NCBI RefSeq assembly: GCF_012274265.1
Contig: NZ_JAANYY010000002.1
Span: 930,001 to 994,000 of the forward strand
DNA from: Sphingopyxis microcysteis
Lineage (GTDB): Bacteria; Pseudomonadota; Alphaproteobacteria; Sphingomonadales; Sphingomonadaceae
Length of the DNA stretch: 64,000 bases
Direction of reading: 5' to 3'
Shown piece after piece: positions 37,558 to 46,148 of this stretch. The notes below the pieces were generated by a model, which searched no databases, was not told the origin of the DNA, and was given only the letters and a program-made list of their open reading frames with translations. The position numbers and the translations under genes were made by a program. How positions within the stretch are numbered: position 1 is the first letter of the stretch; the number at the start of each line of letters is the position of its first letter.

Positions 37558-37979
37558 AGGTCATCGGCGCGCGTCTCGAACGCCGCGATCATCTTCCGGA
37601 GCGCCTTGTCGAACATCTGGCCCGCCAGCGCTTCGAACATGCGGCTACGAAACGCAAAATCGACCATGAAATCGACGCGGCATCCACCGTCTTCGGTCGG
37701 CGTGAAATGCCATTCATTGTTCAAGTGGCGCATCGGCCCGTCGATATAGCTCACGGTCACTTCGCGCGGCCGTTCCTTGTGGACGCGGCACGAAAAGCTT
37801 TCGCGCAGCCCCTTGAACCCGACGATCATGTCGGCGACCGCTTCATGCTCGCTGTCGCTGCGAAGGCGCAGCGCGATCACCCACGGCAGGAATTCGGGAT
37901 AGCGCTCGATGTCCGTGACGAGCGCGAACATCTGCTCGTCGCTATACGGCAGAACGCGGGTTTCATGGTGCCTTGGCAA
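37500..37979 (-). CDS. COQ10/RatA-like START-domain protein
   Basis: A 159-residue protein of the polyketide cyclase/START superfamily. Residues 1-150 follow the COQ10/RatA family: HHETRVLPYSDEQMFALVTDIERYPEFLPWV at the start, VADMIVGFKGLRESFSCRV, and FEALAGQMFDKALRKMIAAFETRA. COQ10 binds ubiquinone and supports respiration; E. coli RatA was described as an inhibitor of 70S assembly. In alphaproteobacteria this gene commonly follows lipA, and the COQ10 role is the likelier. It begins with TTG at 37979, directly after the lipA stop (TGATTG), so it is probably translated by coupling. Its end overlaps pncC on the other strand by 58 bases. Confidence 0.88.
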   Translation of the reverse strand: MPRHHETRVLPYSDEQMFALVTDIERYPEFLPWVIALRLRSDSEHEAVADMIVGFKGLRESFSCRVHKERPREVTVSYIDGPMRHLNNEWHFTPTEDGGCRVDFMVDFAFRSRMFEALAGQMFDKALRKMIAAFETRADDLYGAGRAMSSDGRSASLSG

Positions 37980-38915
37980 TCAGTCCGCCTTGGTTCGGGC
38001 CAATTGCGCTTCGCGGGCAGCGCGCATCCGCTCGAAATCATCCCCGGCGTGATAGCTGGAGCGCGTCAGCGGCGACGAGGCGACCTGAAGAAAGCCCTTC
38101 GCGCGCGCAATTTGCGCATAGGCATCGAACGCCTGCGGCGTCACGAAGTCGATGACCTTGGCGTGCTTCGGCGTCGGCTGGAGATATTGGCCCATCGTCA
38201 TGAAATCGATGTCGGCGCTGCGCATGTCGTCCATCACCTGATGCACTTCCATCCGCTGCTCGCCGAGCCCCAGCATGATGCCCGATTTGGTAAAGATCGA
38301 CGGATCGCGGCGCTTGACGCTCTCGAGAAGGCGCAGCGACGCATAATAGCGCGCGCCGGGACGGATCGTCGGATAGAGCCGCGGGACGGTTTCGAGATTG
38401 TGATTATAGACGTCGGGCCGCGCATCGACGATCGCCGCAACTGCGCTTTCGGGCTTGTTGCGGAAATCGGGCGTCAGAATCTCTATCGTCGTCTGCGGCG
38501 TTTCGCGGCGTAGCGCGTTGATGACCTTCACGAACTGGCTGGCGCCGCCGTCGGGCAGGTCATCACGGTCGACCGAGGTAATGACGATGTGGCTCAGCCC
38601 CATCTTCGCCGCGGCGATCGCCGTATGCTCGGGCTCGAACGGATCGACCGCCCGCGGCATCCCGGTCTTGACGTTACAGAAAGCACAGGCACGCGTGCAG
38701 GTATCGCCCAGGATCATCACCGTCGCATGCTTCTTGGTCCAGCATTCGCCGATGTTCGGGCACGCCGCCTCTTCGCACACGGTGTGCAGGTTGAGCTCAC
38801 GCATCAGCTTGCGCGTTTCGGCATAGCCGGGGCTGGTCGGCGCCTTGACGCGGATCCAGTCGGGCTTGCGCGAGCGTTGGCTGGCAGTCGAAACGGGCTG
38901 TGCGGGAGCGGTCAT
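37980..38915 (-). CDS. lipA: Lipoyl synthase
   Basis: A 311-residue radical-SAM enzyme that inserts two sulfurs into octanoyl groups on lipoyl-dependent proteins. Both Fe-S clusters are visible: the auxiliary cluster [12 protein letters not shown] (Cx4Cx5C) and the radical-SAM cluster [10 protein letters not shown] (Cx3Cx2C). Also seen: [42 protein letters not shown] and the C-terminal RSSYHAGD Ser ligand region. The ATG at 38915 is chosen; a GTG at 38924 is also in frame. It is divergent from carbonic anhydrase, with 62 bases between starts. Confidence 0.96.
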   Translation of the reverse strand: MTAPAQPVSTASQRSRKPDWIRVKAPTSPGYAETRKLMRELNLHTVCEEAACPNIGECWTKKHATVMILGDTCTRACAFCNVKTGMPRAVDPFEPEHTAIAAAKMGLSHIVITSVDRDDLPDGGASQFVKVINALRRETPQTTIEILTPDFRNKPESAVAAIVDARPDVYNHNLETVPRLYPTIRPGARYYASLRLLESVKRRDPSIFTKSGIMLGLGEQRMEVHQVMDDMRSADIDFMTMGQYLQPTPKHAKVIDFVTPQAFDAYAQIARAKGFLQVASSPLTRSSYHAGDDFERMRAAREAQLARTKAD

Positions 38916-38977
38916 GCCGCCCACATAGTCGCGCGCGCGCCTCTTCTCAACCTCTCTACCTATGCTAAGGCGAGTCC

Positions 38978-39619
38978 ATGACTCACTTTACCGACATGAT
39001 CGAGGGATACCGCCGTTTCCGTAACGGCGGCTGGCAACAACAGCGCGACCGCTGGGACGAACTGGCCGAAGGCCAGTCGCCCAAGGTGATGGTGATCGCC
39101 TGTTCCGACAGCCGCGTCGAACCGTCGCAGATTTTCGATACCAATCCGGGCGAAATCTTTGTCGTGCGCAACGTCGCCGCTCTGGTCCCGCCCTTCGAAA
39201 CGACGCCGGGCCGTCACGGCGTGTCGGCGGCGCTCGAATTCGCCGTCCAGTTCCTGAAGGTCGAGGAAATCGTCGTGATGGGCCACGGCCTCTGCGGCGG
39301 GTGCCACGCCGCGCTTCACAAATCTATGGCGGGCGCCGAGCCGGGCCGCGGCGGCTTCATCGCCGACTGGATCGCGCTGCTCGACGATGCCAGCGAACAG
39401 GTGCGCCACGATCATACCGACATCGACAACCGCGAAGCGGGCCGCGCGATGGAACTGGCCGCGGTGCGCGTCAGCATCGACAATCTCCGCACCTTCCCCT
39501 GCATCCAGGAAAAGGAACGGCGCGGCACCTTGCGGCTGCGCGGCGCCTTTTTCGCGATCAGCGACGGAGTGCTGCACCTTATGGACGATGCGACGCGGGA
39601 GTTTCTGCCTGCCGCCTGA
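38978..39619 (+). CDS. can: Beta-class carbonic anhydrase
   Basis: A 213-residue zinc enzyme interconverting CO2 and bicarbonate. Zinc ligands and catalytic dyad are visible: [15 protein letters not shown] supplies the Cys and the Asp-Arg pair, and [15 protein letters not shown] supplies the His and second Cys. [19 protein letters not shown] and the C-terminal [21 protein letters not shown] complete the family pattern. Bicarbonate feeds carboxylases, including the biotin-dependent acetyl-CoA carboxylase. It is followed after 14 bases by a small membrane protein gene, likely in the same transcript. Confidence 0.95.
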   Translation: MTHFTDMIEGYRRFRNGGWQQQRDRWDELAEGQSPKVMVIACSDSRVEPSQIFDTNPGEIFVVRNVAALVPPFETTPGRHGVSAALEFAVQFLKVEEIVVMGHGLCGGCHAALHKSMAGAEPGRGGFIADWIALLDDASEQVRHDHTDIDNREAGRAMELAAVRVSIDNLRTFPCIQEKERRGTLRLRGAFFAISDGVLHLMDDATREFLPAA

Positions 39620-39633
39620 AACAGGAGCGCGAT

Positions 39634-40212
39634 ATGAGCAAGAATGCGATGTGGTTGACGCTGATTTTTGCGGCGGCGATCATCGGGGCGTTCATGGGGC
39701 CGTCGCTGGCCAGCGTGCTGGCACCCGAAACCCTGCTCATCCTGTCGGTGCTGCTGATCGGGGGCGTTGTCATCTTCTGCTTTTGGGCGTTGTCGAGCAA
39801 TAAGGGCGGCGCGAAGGCCGATACCGCAGCGATCGCCGATGCGCGAACGATGCAAGCGCCTGCCGGCCAGGCACGAATCTACGTGGTGCGCCGGGGCTTT
39901 GTTGCGGCGTTGCAAGGGATGGACGTTACGCTCGACGGCGCGGCGAAGGGTCAGATCAAGTCGGGCCAGATGCTGATGGCCGACGTCGCGCCGGGCATGC
40001 ATCATTTGCATATCGCCACCGCCAAGGCGAAGCTGGCGCACCCCGCCGAGTTCGACATCGAAGTCGGGGCGGGCGGGGTCGTCGTGATCGGCGCGATGAT
40101 CGAAATGGGGGCGCTGAAGGGCAGCATCAAGCTCGAACGCCTCGACGCCGCCAAGGCGCGCGAAGATGTCCATGCGACCAAATTGATCTTGTGGGAGGTG
40201 CCGCCCGCCTGA
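39634..40212 (+). CDS. Membrane protein with C-terminal DUF2846-like domain
   Basis: A 192-residue protein of unknown function. Residues 7-26 and 33-53 are two membrane helices (LTLIFAAAIIGAFMG and LLILSVLLIGGVVIFCFWAL). The soluble part begins at about 72 (QARIYVVRRGFVAALQGMDV) and has the beta-sandwich pattern of DUF2846-type domains: a short name-like variable start, a LDG turn, a conserved APGMHHLHI turn, then the paired strand ending VVIGAMIEMG. A membrane or periplasmic-face role is inferred; no enzyme motif is visible. AGGAGCGCGAT precedes the ATG. Downstream is a family-C intergenic repeat that probably ends the transcript. Confidence 0.75.
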   Translation: MSKNAMWLTLIFAAAIIGAFMGPSLASVLAPETLLILSVLLIGGVVIFCFWALSSNKGGAKADTAAIADARTMQAPAGQARIYVVRRGFVAALQGMDVTLDGAAKGQIKSGQMLMADVAPGMHHLHIATAKAKLAHPAEFDIEVGAGGVVVIGAMIEMGALKGSIKLERLDAAKAREDVHATKLILWEVPPA

Positions 40213-40225
40213 CCTTCGTCTCGGC

Positions 40226-40307
40226 GTCATTGCGAGCGAAGCGAAGCAATCCAGTGCGGGTTTACGTAGGCTCTGGATTGCCGCGTCGCTTCGCTCCTCG
40301 CAATGAC
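40226..40307. repeat. Palindromic intergenic repeat (family C)
   Basis: An 82-base inverted repeat. The left arm starts GTCATTGCGAGCGAAGCGAA and the right arm ends CGCTTCGCTCCTCGCAATGAC, with an inner CAATCCAG/CTGGATTG pair. This REP-like unit is common in alphaproteobacterial intergenic DNA and unrelated in sequence to families A and B here. It lies between convergent genes. Confidence 0.8.
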
Positions 40308-40325
40308 GAGAATGAAATGTCCCTG

Positions 40326-40898
40326 TTACGGTTTCGCCGTGACAAACCCCGCCGCGGGCCAATCGGTGTCGCCGGTCCGCGCAACCTCCAGCTTGGCGAA
40401 CTCGACCGGCGGCATGCCAGCGCCGATGTAGCTGCCGACTTCGGTCCATTTGCCGTCGGCGACTGTCGCGACATATTTGATCGTGGCGCCGTTCGGGACG
40501 GGGATGCTCCATTCAAAGCCTGTGTCGGTCACCGCAAAAGGGAATTTCCCGGTGCGACCGTCGGTCCAGCTGTTCATGGCATATTGATCGGTCGCGGCGT
40601 CGTACGAAATCACCGCAAAGGCATTGAAGGCAAGCTTGCCCGCCTCGTCATAACCGCGCCCCTCGATCACCAGCGCGGTGCCGTCCAGCATCGGCCCGGC
40701 GCGTTCGGTCTGCACCAGCTTGATCGTGCCGCCCGGCGACGTGATCGTCGCGGTCCCGCGCCACTCGCCGTGCAGCTTCGCCAATCGGGCGATCGCGGCC
40801 TTTTGTTCGGCGATGACCGCAGGATCGGTCCGCATCTGCGCCTGCGCGGGCAAGACGGCAACCGACAGCAAGGCTGCGGCAACAAGAGCAATTCGCAT
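40326..40898 (-). CDS. Exported DUF1579-like protein
   Basis: A 190-residue protein with a clear signal peptide (residues 1-20, LLSVAVLPAQAQ). The mature part resembles the DUF1579-type beta-barrel proteins: LAKLHGEWRGTATITSPGG, DGTALVIEGRGYDEAGKLAFNAFAVISYD and the closing TWTEVG-type strand. These have a lipocalin-like layout, but no ligand or activity is established, and I can infer only an extracytoplasmic location. GGGAGGGATATC precedes the ATG at 40898. The next gene upstream (PaaI) is on the same strand, 73 bases away. Confidence 0.75.
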   Translation of the reverse strand: MRIALVAAALLSVAVLPAQAQMRTDPAVIAEQKAAIARLAKLHGEWRGTATITSPGGTIKLVQTERAGPMLDGTALVIEGRGYDEAGKLAFNAFAVISYDAATDQYAMNSWTDGRTGKFPFAVTDTGFEWSIPVPNGATIKYVATVADGKWTEVGSYIGAGMPPVEFAKLEVARTGDTDWPAAGFVTAKP

Positions 40899-40971
40899 GA
40901 TATCCCTCCCCAATTGTGTTATCGCTATAACACAGCGCATGGCCGAGGAGAATAGGCGTTCAAGCGGCGAT

Positions 40972-41415
40972 CTAGGGAATGGCGTAAGTCACATTTGCCT
41001 GCCCGACCGGCTTTTCTGGGTCGTCGGTCCAGATCCGGACGTCCATCACCGCGAGCCGTTTCCCAAGCCGCAACATATGCGCATCGGCGAACAGCGGCCC
41101 CGGCCGGCACGGACGCAGGAACTGGTAATTGAGCGCGCTCGTCACCGCCATCGCGACCGGACCGATATGCGCCAGAACGAGCGCGTAGGCCGCCATATCG
41201 GCAAAGCCCATCTGCGTGGGTCCGGAAATCAGGCCACCGGGGCGCAAAGCGTTTTCATTCGGGTCCATCCGCGCCTGGATATGCCCAGGCGCCGCCGACA
41301 CGACGGTGCCGCGTGAACCCGGCGCCGAATTGGGAAAGGCGTCCGCCATGAAAGCGTTGAGCGCGTCGGCGTCCAGCCGGATCGCGCTCGACGAGATTGG
41401 TATCGATTGTGACAT
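40972..41415 (-). CDS. PaaI-family hotdog thioesterase
   Basis: A 147-residue single hotdog-fold protein. The central segment ENALRPGGLISGPTQMGFADMAAYALVLAHIG is the PaaI/YbgC-like hotdog helix with the conserved G-G-x-x-xG-P-T pattern. The C-terminal strands PGPLFADAHMLRLGKRLAVMDVRIW finish the fold. Such enzymes hydrolyse acyl- or aryl-CoA thioesters; the substrate is not readable. The catalytic Asp/Glu of typical PaaI is replaced by the P-T-Q segment, so activity is less sure. I use the ATG at 41415; longer versions to 41502 add a non-conserved leader. Confidence 0.75.
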   Translation of the reverse strand: MSQSIPISSSAIRLDADALNAFMADAFPNSAPGSRGTVVSAAPGHIQARMDPNENALRPGGLISGPTQMGFADMAAYALVLAHIGPVAMAVTSALNYQFLRPCRPGPLFADAHMLRLGKRLAVMDVRIWTDDPEKPVGQANVTYAIP

Positions 41416-41653
41416 AGCAACGCGATACGCGATGGTTGGCGAGCGCGTAAAGTCCGTTACGCATGGTGGGTCAACAGAACGCCGATGCAGTGCCCCCATC
41501 AAATGCGATGACAGCGCGCGTTCCCAGCGAAATATCGAACCGGATCGGAATCAATCGAGCTTGAAAATGGCTGTGGTTAGATTGAGCCTCCGAACGACTG
41601 CGTAGCTGCCTCGCTGCGCGGGAATGATCTGCTTTGCTCAAGGAAGAGAAAGC

Positions 41654-42757
41654 ATGGTGAGACATCTTGTCGGGTTGATCGATGGAACGATGGTGTCACC
41701 ATCGACCGCCAGCGCCTACGGCTCCTATTCCAACGTCTTCGAACTCGCGTGCCTTCTGCAACTGAGCGACCGCTCGGACGACGGGGGGCCACAGATTGTT
41801 TTCTACTCTTCGGGGATATCGTCACGGCCCGACACATGGAGCCCCTACGACCTCGTCACCGGCAACTCGATCTGGTCGCAGATCATCGATCAGTACATCA
41901 ATATTTGCTCGAACTATAATTTCGACGCGCCCGAAGGCAGCCGTGACAAAATCTATCTTTTCGGATTCTCGCGCGGCGCCATGGCGATCAGGGCACTCGC
42001 CGGGCTGATCTCCGAATTTGGCCTGTTGCGTCCGGAGCATATTCGCGACCTGCCTATTGTCCTGGATGCGTGGAATCGGTCGCTGGGGAAACCTAACCTC
42101 AACCCCAAGGTCGAGGTGGAAAACGCCGAGGTCGAGTTTGTAGGGCTATTCGACTCGGTGATGGGCGGCGTCAGCTGGCTTCGCACCTTCAACCCCATCC
42201 GTTTCAAGAATTTCAAGCTACCGGCTCGATGCCGCCGGGCGATCCAGATCCTGGCGATCGACGAAAACCGGCGCCACTTCAAACCCAATGTTTGGGATGG
42301 AATCACGCCGCGGGCAAGAAAGCCCGACTTCGACGCGACACGGATGCTCAAGCAGATATGGATGCCCGGACTTCACTCGGACGTTGGGGGGACCGGCAAT
42401 GCGGTTTGGGGACGCGCGTCATTTCTCGCGATGGTCCATTTCATCAAGGAGCATACCAATTTAGGCATCCGCCAGTCGGCGATCGACGCCAAGGAGGAGC
42501 GCTTTCGAGAGGGCTATCACAGCCGCCACTATTTTATCGACCAACACAGAAGCATCGGGAAAGGTTTTCGGCGCAACCCCCGTGACCCAAACAGCGGCGA
42601 TGAAACCCTCCACCCGATATGCAGCGATCTTGAGACCGTGACGTTCAATCGACGTCCCGGCTATCCTTGGTGCGCGAACGTCCTGGCGGCACGTTTCGAG
42701 ACGCTGAAGGTCGACCCGGACCTCCAGCGCTATTTCGACGACATTCTGCAGATTTAG
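41654..42757 (+). CDS. DUF2235 alpha/beta-hydrolase (Tle1-like phospholipase family)
   Basis: A 367-residue protein of the DUF2235 family, which includes type VI lipase effectors (Tle1). Seen: VGLIDGTMVSPSTAS at the N-terminus, the nucleophile elbow LFGFSRGAMAIRALAG with Ser106, the acid candidate Asp167 in VGLFDSVMGG, and His241 in MPGLHSDVGG, completing a Ser-Asp-His triad. No signal peptide or membrane segment is seen. No vgrG, hcp, PAAR, tssA-M or immunity gene is next to it. Codon composition is lower in GC in places (45% in 41881-41940), which suggests transfer. AGGAAGAG precedes the ATG at 41654. The stop lies 3 bases from the convergent ettA stop. Confidence 0.85.
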   Translation: MVRHLVGLIDGTMVSPSTASAYGSYSNVFELACLLQLSDRSDDGGPQIVFYSSGISSRPDTWSPYDLVTGNSIWSQIIDQYINICSNYNFDAPEGSRDKIYLFGFSRGAMAIRALAGLISEFGLLRPEHIRDLPIVLDAWNRSLGKPNLNPKVEVENAEVEFVGLFDSVMGGVSWLRTFNPIRFKNFKLPARCRRAIQILAIDENRRHFKPNVWDGITPRARKPDFDATRMLKQIWMPGLHSDVGGTGNAVWGRASFLAMVHFIKEHTNLGIRQSAIDAKEERFREGYHSRHYFIDQHRSIGKGFRRNPRDPNSGDETLHPICSDLETVTFNRRPGYPWCANVLAARFETLKVDPDLQRYFDDILQI

Positions 42758-42760
42758 GGG

Positions 42761-44440
42761 TCAGCGCGACAGCTTCTTGTACGTCGTTGCGTGCGGACGG
42801 GTCGCGCCCTCACCAAGGCGGCGGATCTTATCCTCTTCATACGCCTCGAAATTGCCCTCGAACCATTCGACATGGCTGTCGCCTTCGAACGCCAGAATGT
42901 GCGTCGCGAGGCGATCGAGGAAGAAGCGGTCGTGGCTGATGACCACGGCGCAGCCCGCGAAATTTTCGAGCGCTTCTTCGAGCGCGGCGAGCGTTTCGGT
43001 GTCGAGGTCGTTGGTCGGTTCGTCGAGCAGCAGCACGTTGCCGCCCTGCTTCAGCATCTTCGCCATATGGACGCGGTTGCGTTCACCGCCCGACAGCTGG
43101 CCGACCTTTTTCTGCTGGTCAGTGCCCTTGAAGTTGAAGGCGCCGACATAGGCGCGGGTCTGCATTTCGTGCTTGCCGATGTTCATCATGTCATGGCCGC
43201 CCGAAATCTCTTCCCAGACATTCTTGTTCGGGTCGAGCGCATCGCGGCTCTGGTCGACATAGCCGAGGCGTACAGTATCGCCGATCGCGACGCTGCCGCT
43301 GTCGGGGGTTTCCTGCCCGGTGATCAGCTTGAACAGCGTCGATTTGCCCGCACCGTTCGGGCCGATGACGCCGACGATGCCGCCCGGCGGCAGCGTGAAC
43401 GACAGATCTTCAAAGAGCAGTTTGTCGCCATAGGCTTTCGAGATGCCCGACACCTCGATCACCTTGCCGCCAAGGCGTTCGGGAACCTGGATGACGATCT
43501 GCGCCTTGCCGGGCGCGCGGTTTTCCTGCGCCTCGATGAGCTGATCGAACGATTTGATACGCGCCTTCGACTTGGCCTGACGCGCTTTCGGCGACTGCCG
43601 GATCCACTCGAGCTCGTCCTTAATCGCCTTCTGGCGACCGGCGTCCTCGCGCGCTTCCTGTTCGAGGCGCTTGCCCTTCTTTTCCAGATAGGTCGAATAA
43701 TTGCCTTCATAGACGAAATAGCGGCCGCGATCGAGTTCGAGGATCCAGTTCACGACATTGTCGAGGAAGTAGCGATCGTGGGTGACGAGGATGACGTTGC
43801 CCGGATAATCGACGAGATGCTTTTCGAGCCAGGCGACGCTTTCGGCATCGAGGTGGTTGGTCGGTTCGTCGAGCAGCAGGATCGACGGCTTTTCGAGCAG
43901 CAGACGGGTCAGCGCAATGCGGCGCCGTTCGCCGCCCGACAGATTCTCGACGCTCCAATCGCCCGGCGGGCAACGCAGCGCTTCCATCGCGATTTCAAGC
44001 TGGTTGTCGAGCGTCCAGCCGTCGACCGCGTCGATCTTTTCCTGCAGCGTGCCCATTTCCTCCATCAGCGCGTCGAAATCGGCGTCGGCGGGCGGATCGG
44101 CCATCAGCGTGCTGATCTCGTTGAAGCGGTCCATCATGTCGGCGACACCGCGAACGCCGTCCATGACATTTTCCTTGACCGTCTTGGTCGGGTCGAGCTC
44201 GGGCTCTTGCGCGAGATAACCGACAGTGATCCCCTCGCCCGGCCAGGCCTCGCCCGAAAATTCGGTGTCCATGCCCGCCATGATCTTCATCAGCGTCGAT
44301 TTACCCGTGCCGTTCGGACCGACGATGCCGATCTTGGCATCGGGATAGAATTGCAGGCTCAAATTGTTGAGCGTCGGCTTTTGCGCGCCGGGATAGGTCT
44401 TGGTCAGACCCTTCATCACGAAACTATATTGGGCGGCCAT
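42761..44440 (-). CDS. ettA: Energy-dependent translational throttle protein EttA (ABC-F)
   Basis: A 559-residue cytosolic ABC-F protein with two ABC domains joined by the P-site tRNA-interacting linker and an arm insertion. Domain 1: Walker A GPNGTGKSTLM, signature LSGGERRRIALTRLL, Walker B ILLLDEPTNHLD. Domain 2: GPNGAGKSTLF, LSGGERNRVHMAKML, VLLLDEPTNDLD. The linker is rich in Arg and Lys (QSPKARQAKSKARI). EttA binds the ribosomal E site and holds back elongation when ATP is low. It has no membrane segment. The ATG at 44440 diverges from the M28 peptidase gene. Confidence 0.96.
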   Translation of the reverse strand: MAAQYSFVMKGLTKTYPGAQKPTLNNLSLQFYPDAKIGIVGPNGTGKSTLMKIMAGMDTEFSGEAWPGEGITVGYLAQEPELDPTKTVKENVMDGVRGVADMMDRFNEISTLMADPPADADFDALMEEMGTLQEKIDAVDGWTLDNQLEIAMEALRCPPGDWSVENLSGGERRRIALTRLLLEKPSILLLDEPTNHLDAESVAWLEKHLVDYPGNVILVTHDRYFLDNVVNWILELDRGRYFVYEGNYSTYLEKKGKRLEQEAREDAGRQKAIKDELEWIRQSPKARQAKSKARIKSFDQLIEAQENRAPGKAQIVIQVPERLGGKVIEVSGISKAYGDKLLFEDLSFTLPPGGIVGVIGPNGAGKSTLFKLITGQETPDSGSVAIGDTVRLGYVDQSRDALDPNKNVWEEISGGHDMMNIGKHEMQTRAYVGAFNFKGTDQQKKVGQLSGGERNRVHMAKMLKQGGNVLLLDEPTNDLDTETLAALEEALENFAGCAVVISHDRFFLDRLATHILAFEGDSHVEWFEGNFEAYEEDKIRRLGEGATRPHATTYKKLSR

Positions 44441-44580
44441 GGAAATGCTCCGGTGAGGGCTGGGCCGCAGGCGCGGCCGGGAGAGATGTTGCGCGCCGGT
44501 TAGCGAATGGGCGCGGGCTTGGCAATCACCGGGGCAATCGGCGCTTGCACCTGCGCGAACCGCCTCGCTAGGACTGTACC

Positions 44581-46002
44581 ATGACCATCCAGATCCCTTT
44601 CCGCCTTTTCGCGCTTGGCAGCGCGAGCCTCGCCCTTTTTGCAGCGCCGCTGTCGGCCTCGATTCCGCCGCCGCCCAGCGCGGTCGAGCTGGCGCAGCAA
44701 GGCGATGATCTCGCCTGGTCGATCACCGAGGATCTGACGACCGAAATAGGCCCGCGCATGGCTGGCACCGAAGCGGAGGCTGCGGCGCGAAAGTGGACGA
44801 TCGCGCGGTTGCAGGCGATGGGCTTTGCCAACGTCCGCGAAGAACCATTCGATATGCCCACGTGGGTGCGCGGCGCCGAAGAGGCCTGGCTGACGAGCCC
44901 CTTCCTGCCGCAGAAGCTCGCGATCACCGCGCTCGGTACCAGCGCCTCGACCGGCGCGAAGGGGATCGAAGGCGATATTGCCTACTTCAAGAATTTCGAC
45001 GCGCTGCTCGCGGCGCCCGACCATCTGGTGAAGGGCAGGATCGTTTTTATCGACCATCAGATGGTGCCGACGCAGGACGGCAGCGGCTATGGCGCTTATG
45101 GCCGCGCACGCTTCATCGGCGCTAATGTTGCCGCAAAGAAAGGCGCGATCGCCACCGTGATCCGCGCGATCGGCACCGACGACCACCGTAATCCGCACAC
45201 CGGCGGCACGAATTTCGAGGCGGGCGTCGCGCCAATTCCGGCTGGCGCGATTTCGAATCCCGACGCCGACCAGCTGGTCAGGCAATGGAAACGCGCGCAA
45301 CTGATGCGAAAGAGTGAAACTCCGCTCGGCTATATCGCCGAGCCGCTCCGCATGAAGCTCATCCTGACTCCGCAGAACCTCGGCATCCGCAAATCGGGGA
45401 ACGTCATCGCCGAAGTGCCCGGAAGCGATCGCAGCGCCAGCCCGGTCATCATCGCCTGTCATCTCGACAGTTGGGATCTGGGCACCGGCGCGATCGACGA
45501 CGCCGCGGGGTGCGGGATTATCACCGCAGCGGCGAAACATGTGATGACGGCAGGCCAGCCGCGCCGGACGATCCGCATTTTGTGGGCGGGAGCGGAGGAA
45601 GTGGGCGTGTTCGGCGGCAAGGCCTATTTTGAGCGCCATGGCGAACAGAAGCATGCGGTCGCGCTCGAGTCCGATTTTGGAGCCGATCGCGTGTGGCGCA
45701 TCGATTTCAAGCTGCCCGACAGCGCAAAGCCGCTCGCCGACCGGCTGACCTCTGCCGTAGCTCCCTTCGGCGTCGTGCGCGGTCGACAGCCCGCAAGTGG
45801 CGGTGCGGATATTGGCGCGCTGGTCGCCGCGGGGGTGCCCACGATCGACCTGGCCCAGGATGGGACGCTCTATTTCGATCTGCACCACACGCCCGACGAT
45901 ACGCTCGACAAGATCGATCCGGTGCAATTGCGGCAAAATGTCGCGGTCTGGAGCGCGGCACTGGCGATTCTCGCCAATAGCAGCGACGCCGAGCTGCCGT
46001 GA
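44581..46002 (+). CDS. Exported M28-family metallopeptidase (PA-domain type)
   Basis: A 473-residue exported zinc peptidase. Signal peptide about 1-24 (FAAPLSASIPP). An insert around 130-230 (GRIVFIDHQMVPTQDGSGYGAYGRAR, AKKGAIATVIRAIGTD) is the protease-associated domain. The M28 core shows VIIACHLDSWDLGTGAIDDAAGCG with two zinc ligands (His and Asp), then ILWAGAEEVGVFGGKAYFERH with the catalytic and ligand Glu pair, and the late DLHHTPDDTLDKID. The closest known type is carboxypeptidase Q or a plasma glutamate carboxypeptidase-like aminopeptidase. Peptide scavenging in the periplasm is likely. Confidence 0.92.
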   Translation: MTIQIPFRLFALGSASLALFAAPLSASIPPPPSAVELAQQGDDLAWSITEDLTTEIGPRMAGTEAEAAARKWTIARLQAMGFANVREEPFDMPTWVRGAEEAWLTSPFLPQKLAITALGTSASTGAKGIEGDIAYFKNFDALLAAPDHLVKGRIVFIDHQMVPTQDGSGYGAYGRARFIGANVAAKKGAIATVIRAIGTDDHRNPHTGGTNFEAGVAPIPAGAISNPDADQLVRQWKRAQLMRKSETPLGYIAEPLRMKLILTPQNLGIRKSGNVIAEVPGSDRSASPVIIACHLDSWDLGTGAIDDAAGCGIITAAAKHVMTAGQPRRTIRILWAGAEEVGVFGGKAYFERHGEQKHAVALESDFGADRVWRIDFKLPDSAKPLADRLTSAVAPFGVVRGRQPASGGADIGALVAAGVPTIDLAQDGTLYFDLHHTPDDTLDKIDPVQLRQNVAVWSAALAILANSSDAELP

Positions 46003-46057
46003 ATGTTGCGCGGAAATGACAGTTTTCCGCCAGCGCACGGCATCTCAATTATTTTTG

Positions 46058-46085
46058 TTGACGATCCATACGGAACGGCTAAATC
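46058..46085 (+). promoter_or_regulatory. Strong sigma-70-type promoter of the Ala-rich lipoprotein gene
   Basis: TTGACG (46058-46063) and TAAATC (46080-46085) are 16 bases apart, with an AT-rich run just upstream (46046-46057). A 6-bp hairpin (TCCCGC 46084-46089, GCGGGA 46095-46100) begins at the -10 box and may form in the leader. The ATG follows 63 bases after the -10 box with AGGGAG upstream. Confidence 0.55.
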
Positions 46086-46148
46086 CCGCCGCTCGCGGGA
46101 CGGGAAGTTTCCCCATCGCGGTAAGGCATTTTAGGGAGCCCACACATC

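Noticed and set aside
37500..37979. RatA toxin of a type II toxin-antitoxin pair
   Set aside because: Family match is to COQ10/RatA, but no antitoxin (RatB) gene is adjacent, and the position after lipA fits the ubiquinone-binding COQ10 role.
41561..41583. TTGAAA and TAGATT as a promoter for the DUF2235 gene
   Set aside because: The spacer is only 11 bases, too short for a sigma-70 promoter.
42791..44503. 570-codon plus-strand frame antisense to ettA
   Set aside because: Shadow of a conserved ABC-F gene; composition is typical of antisense frames in GC-rich DNA.
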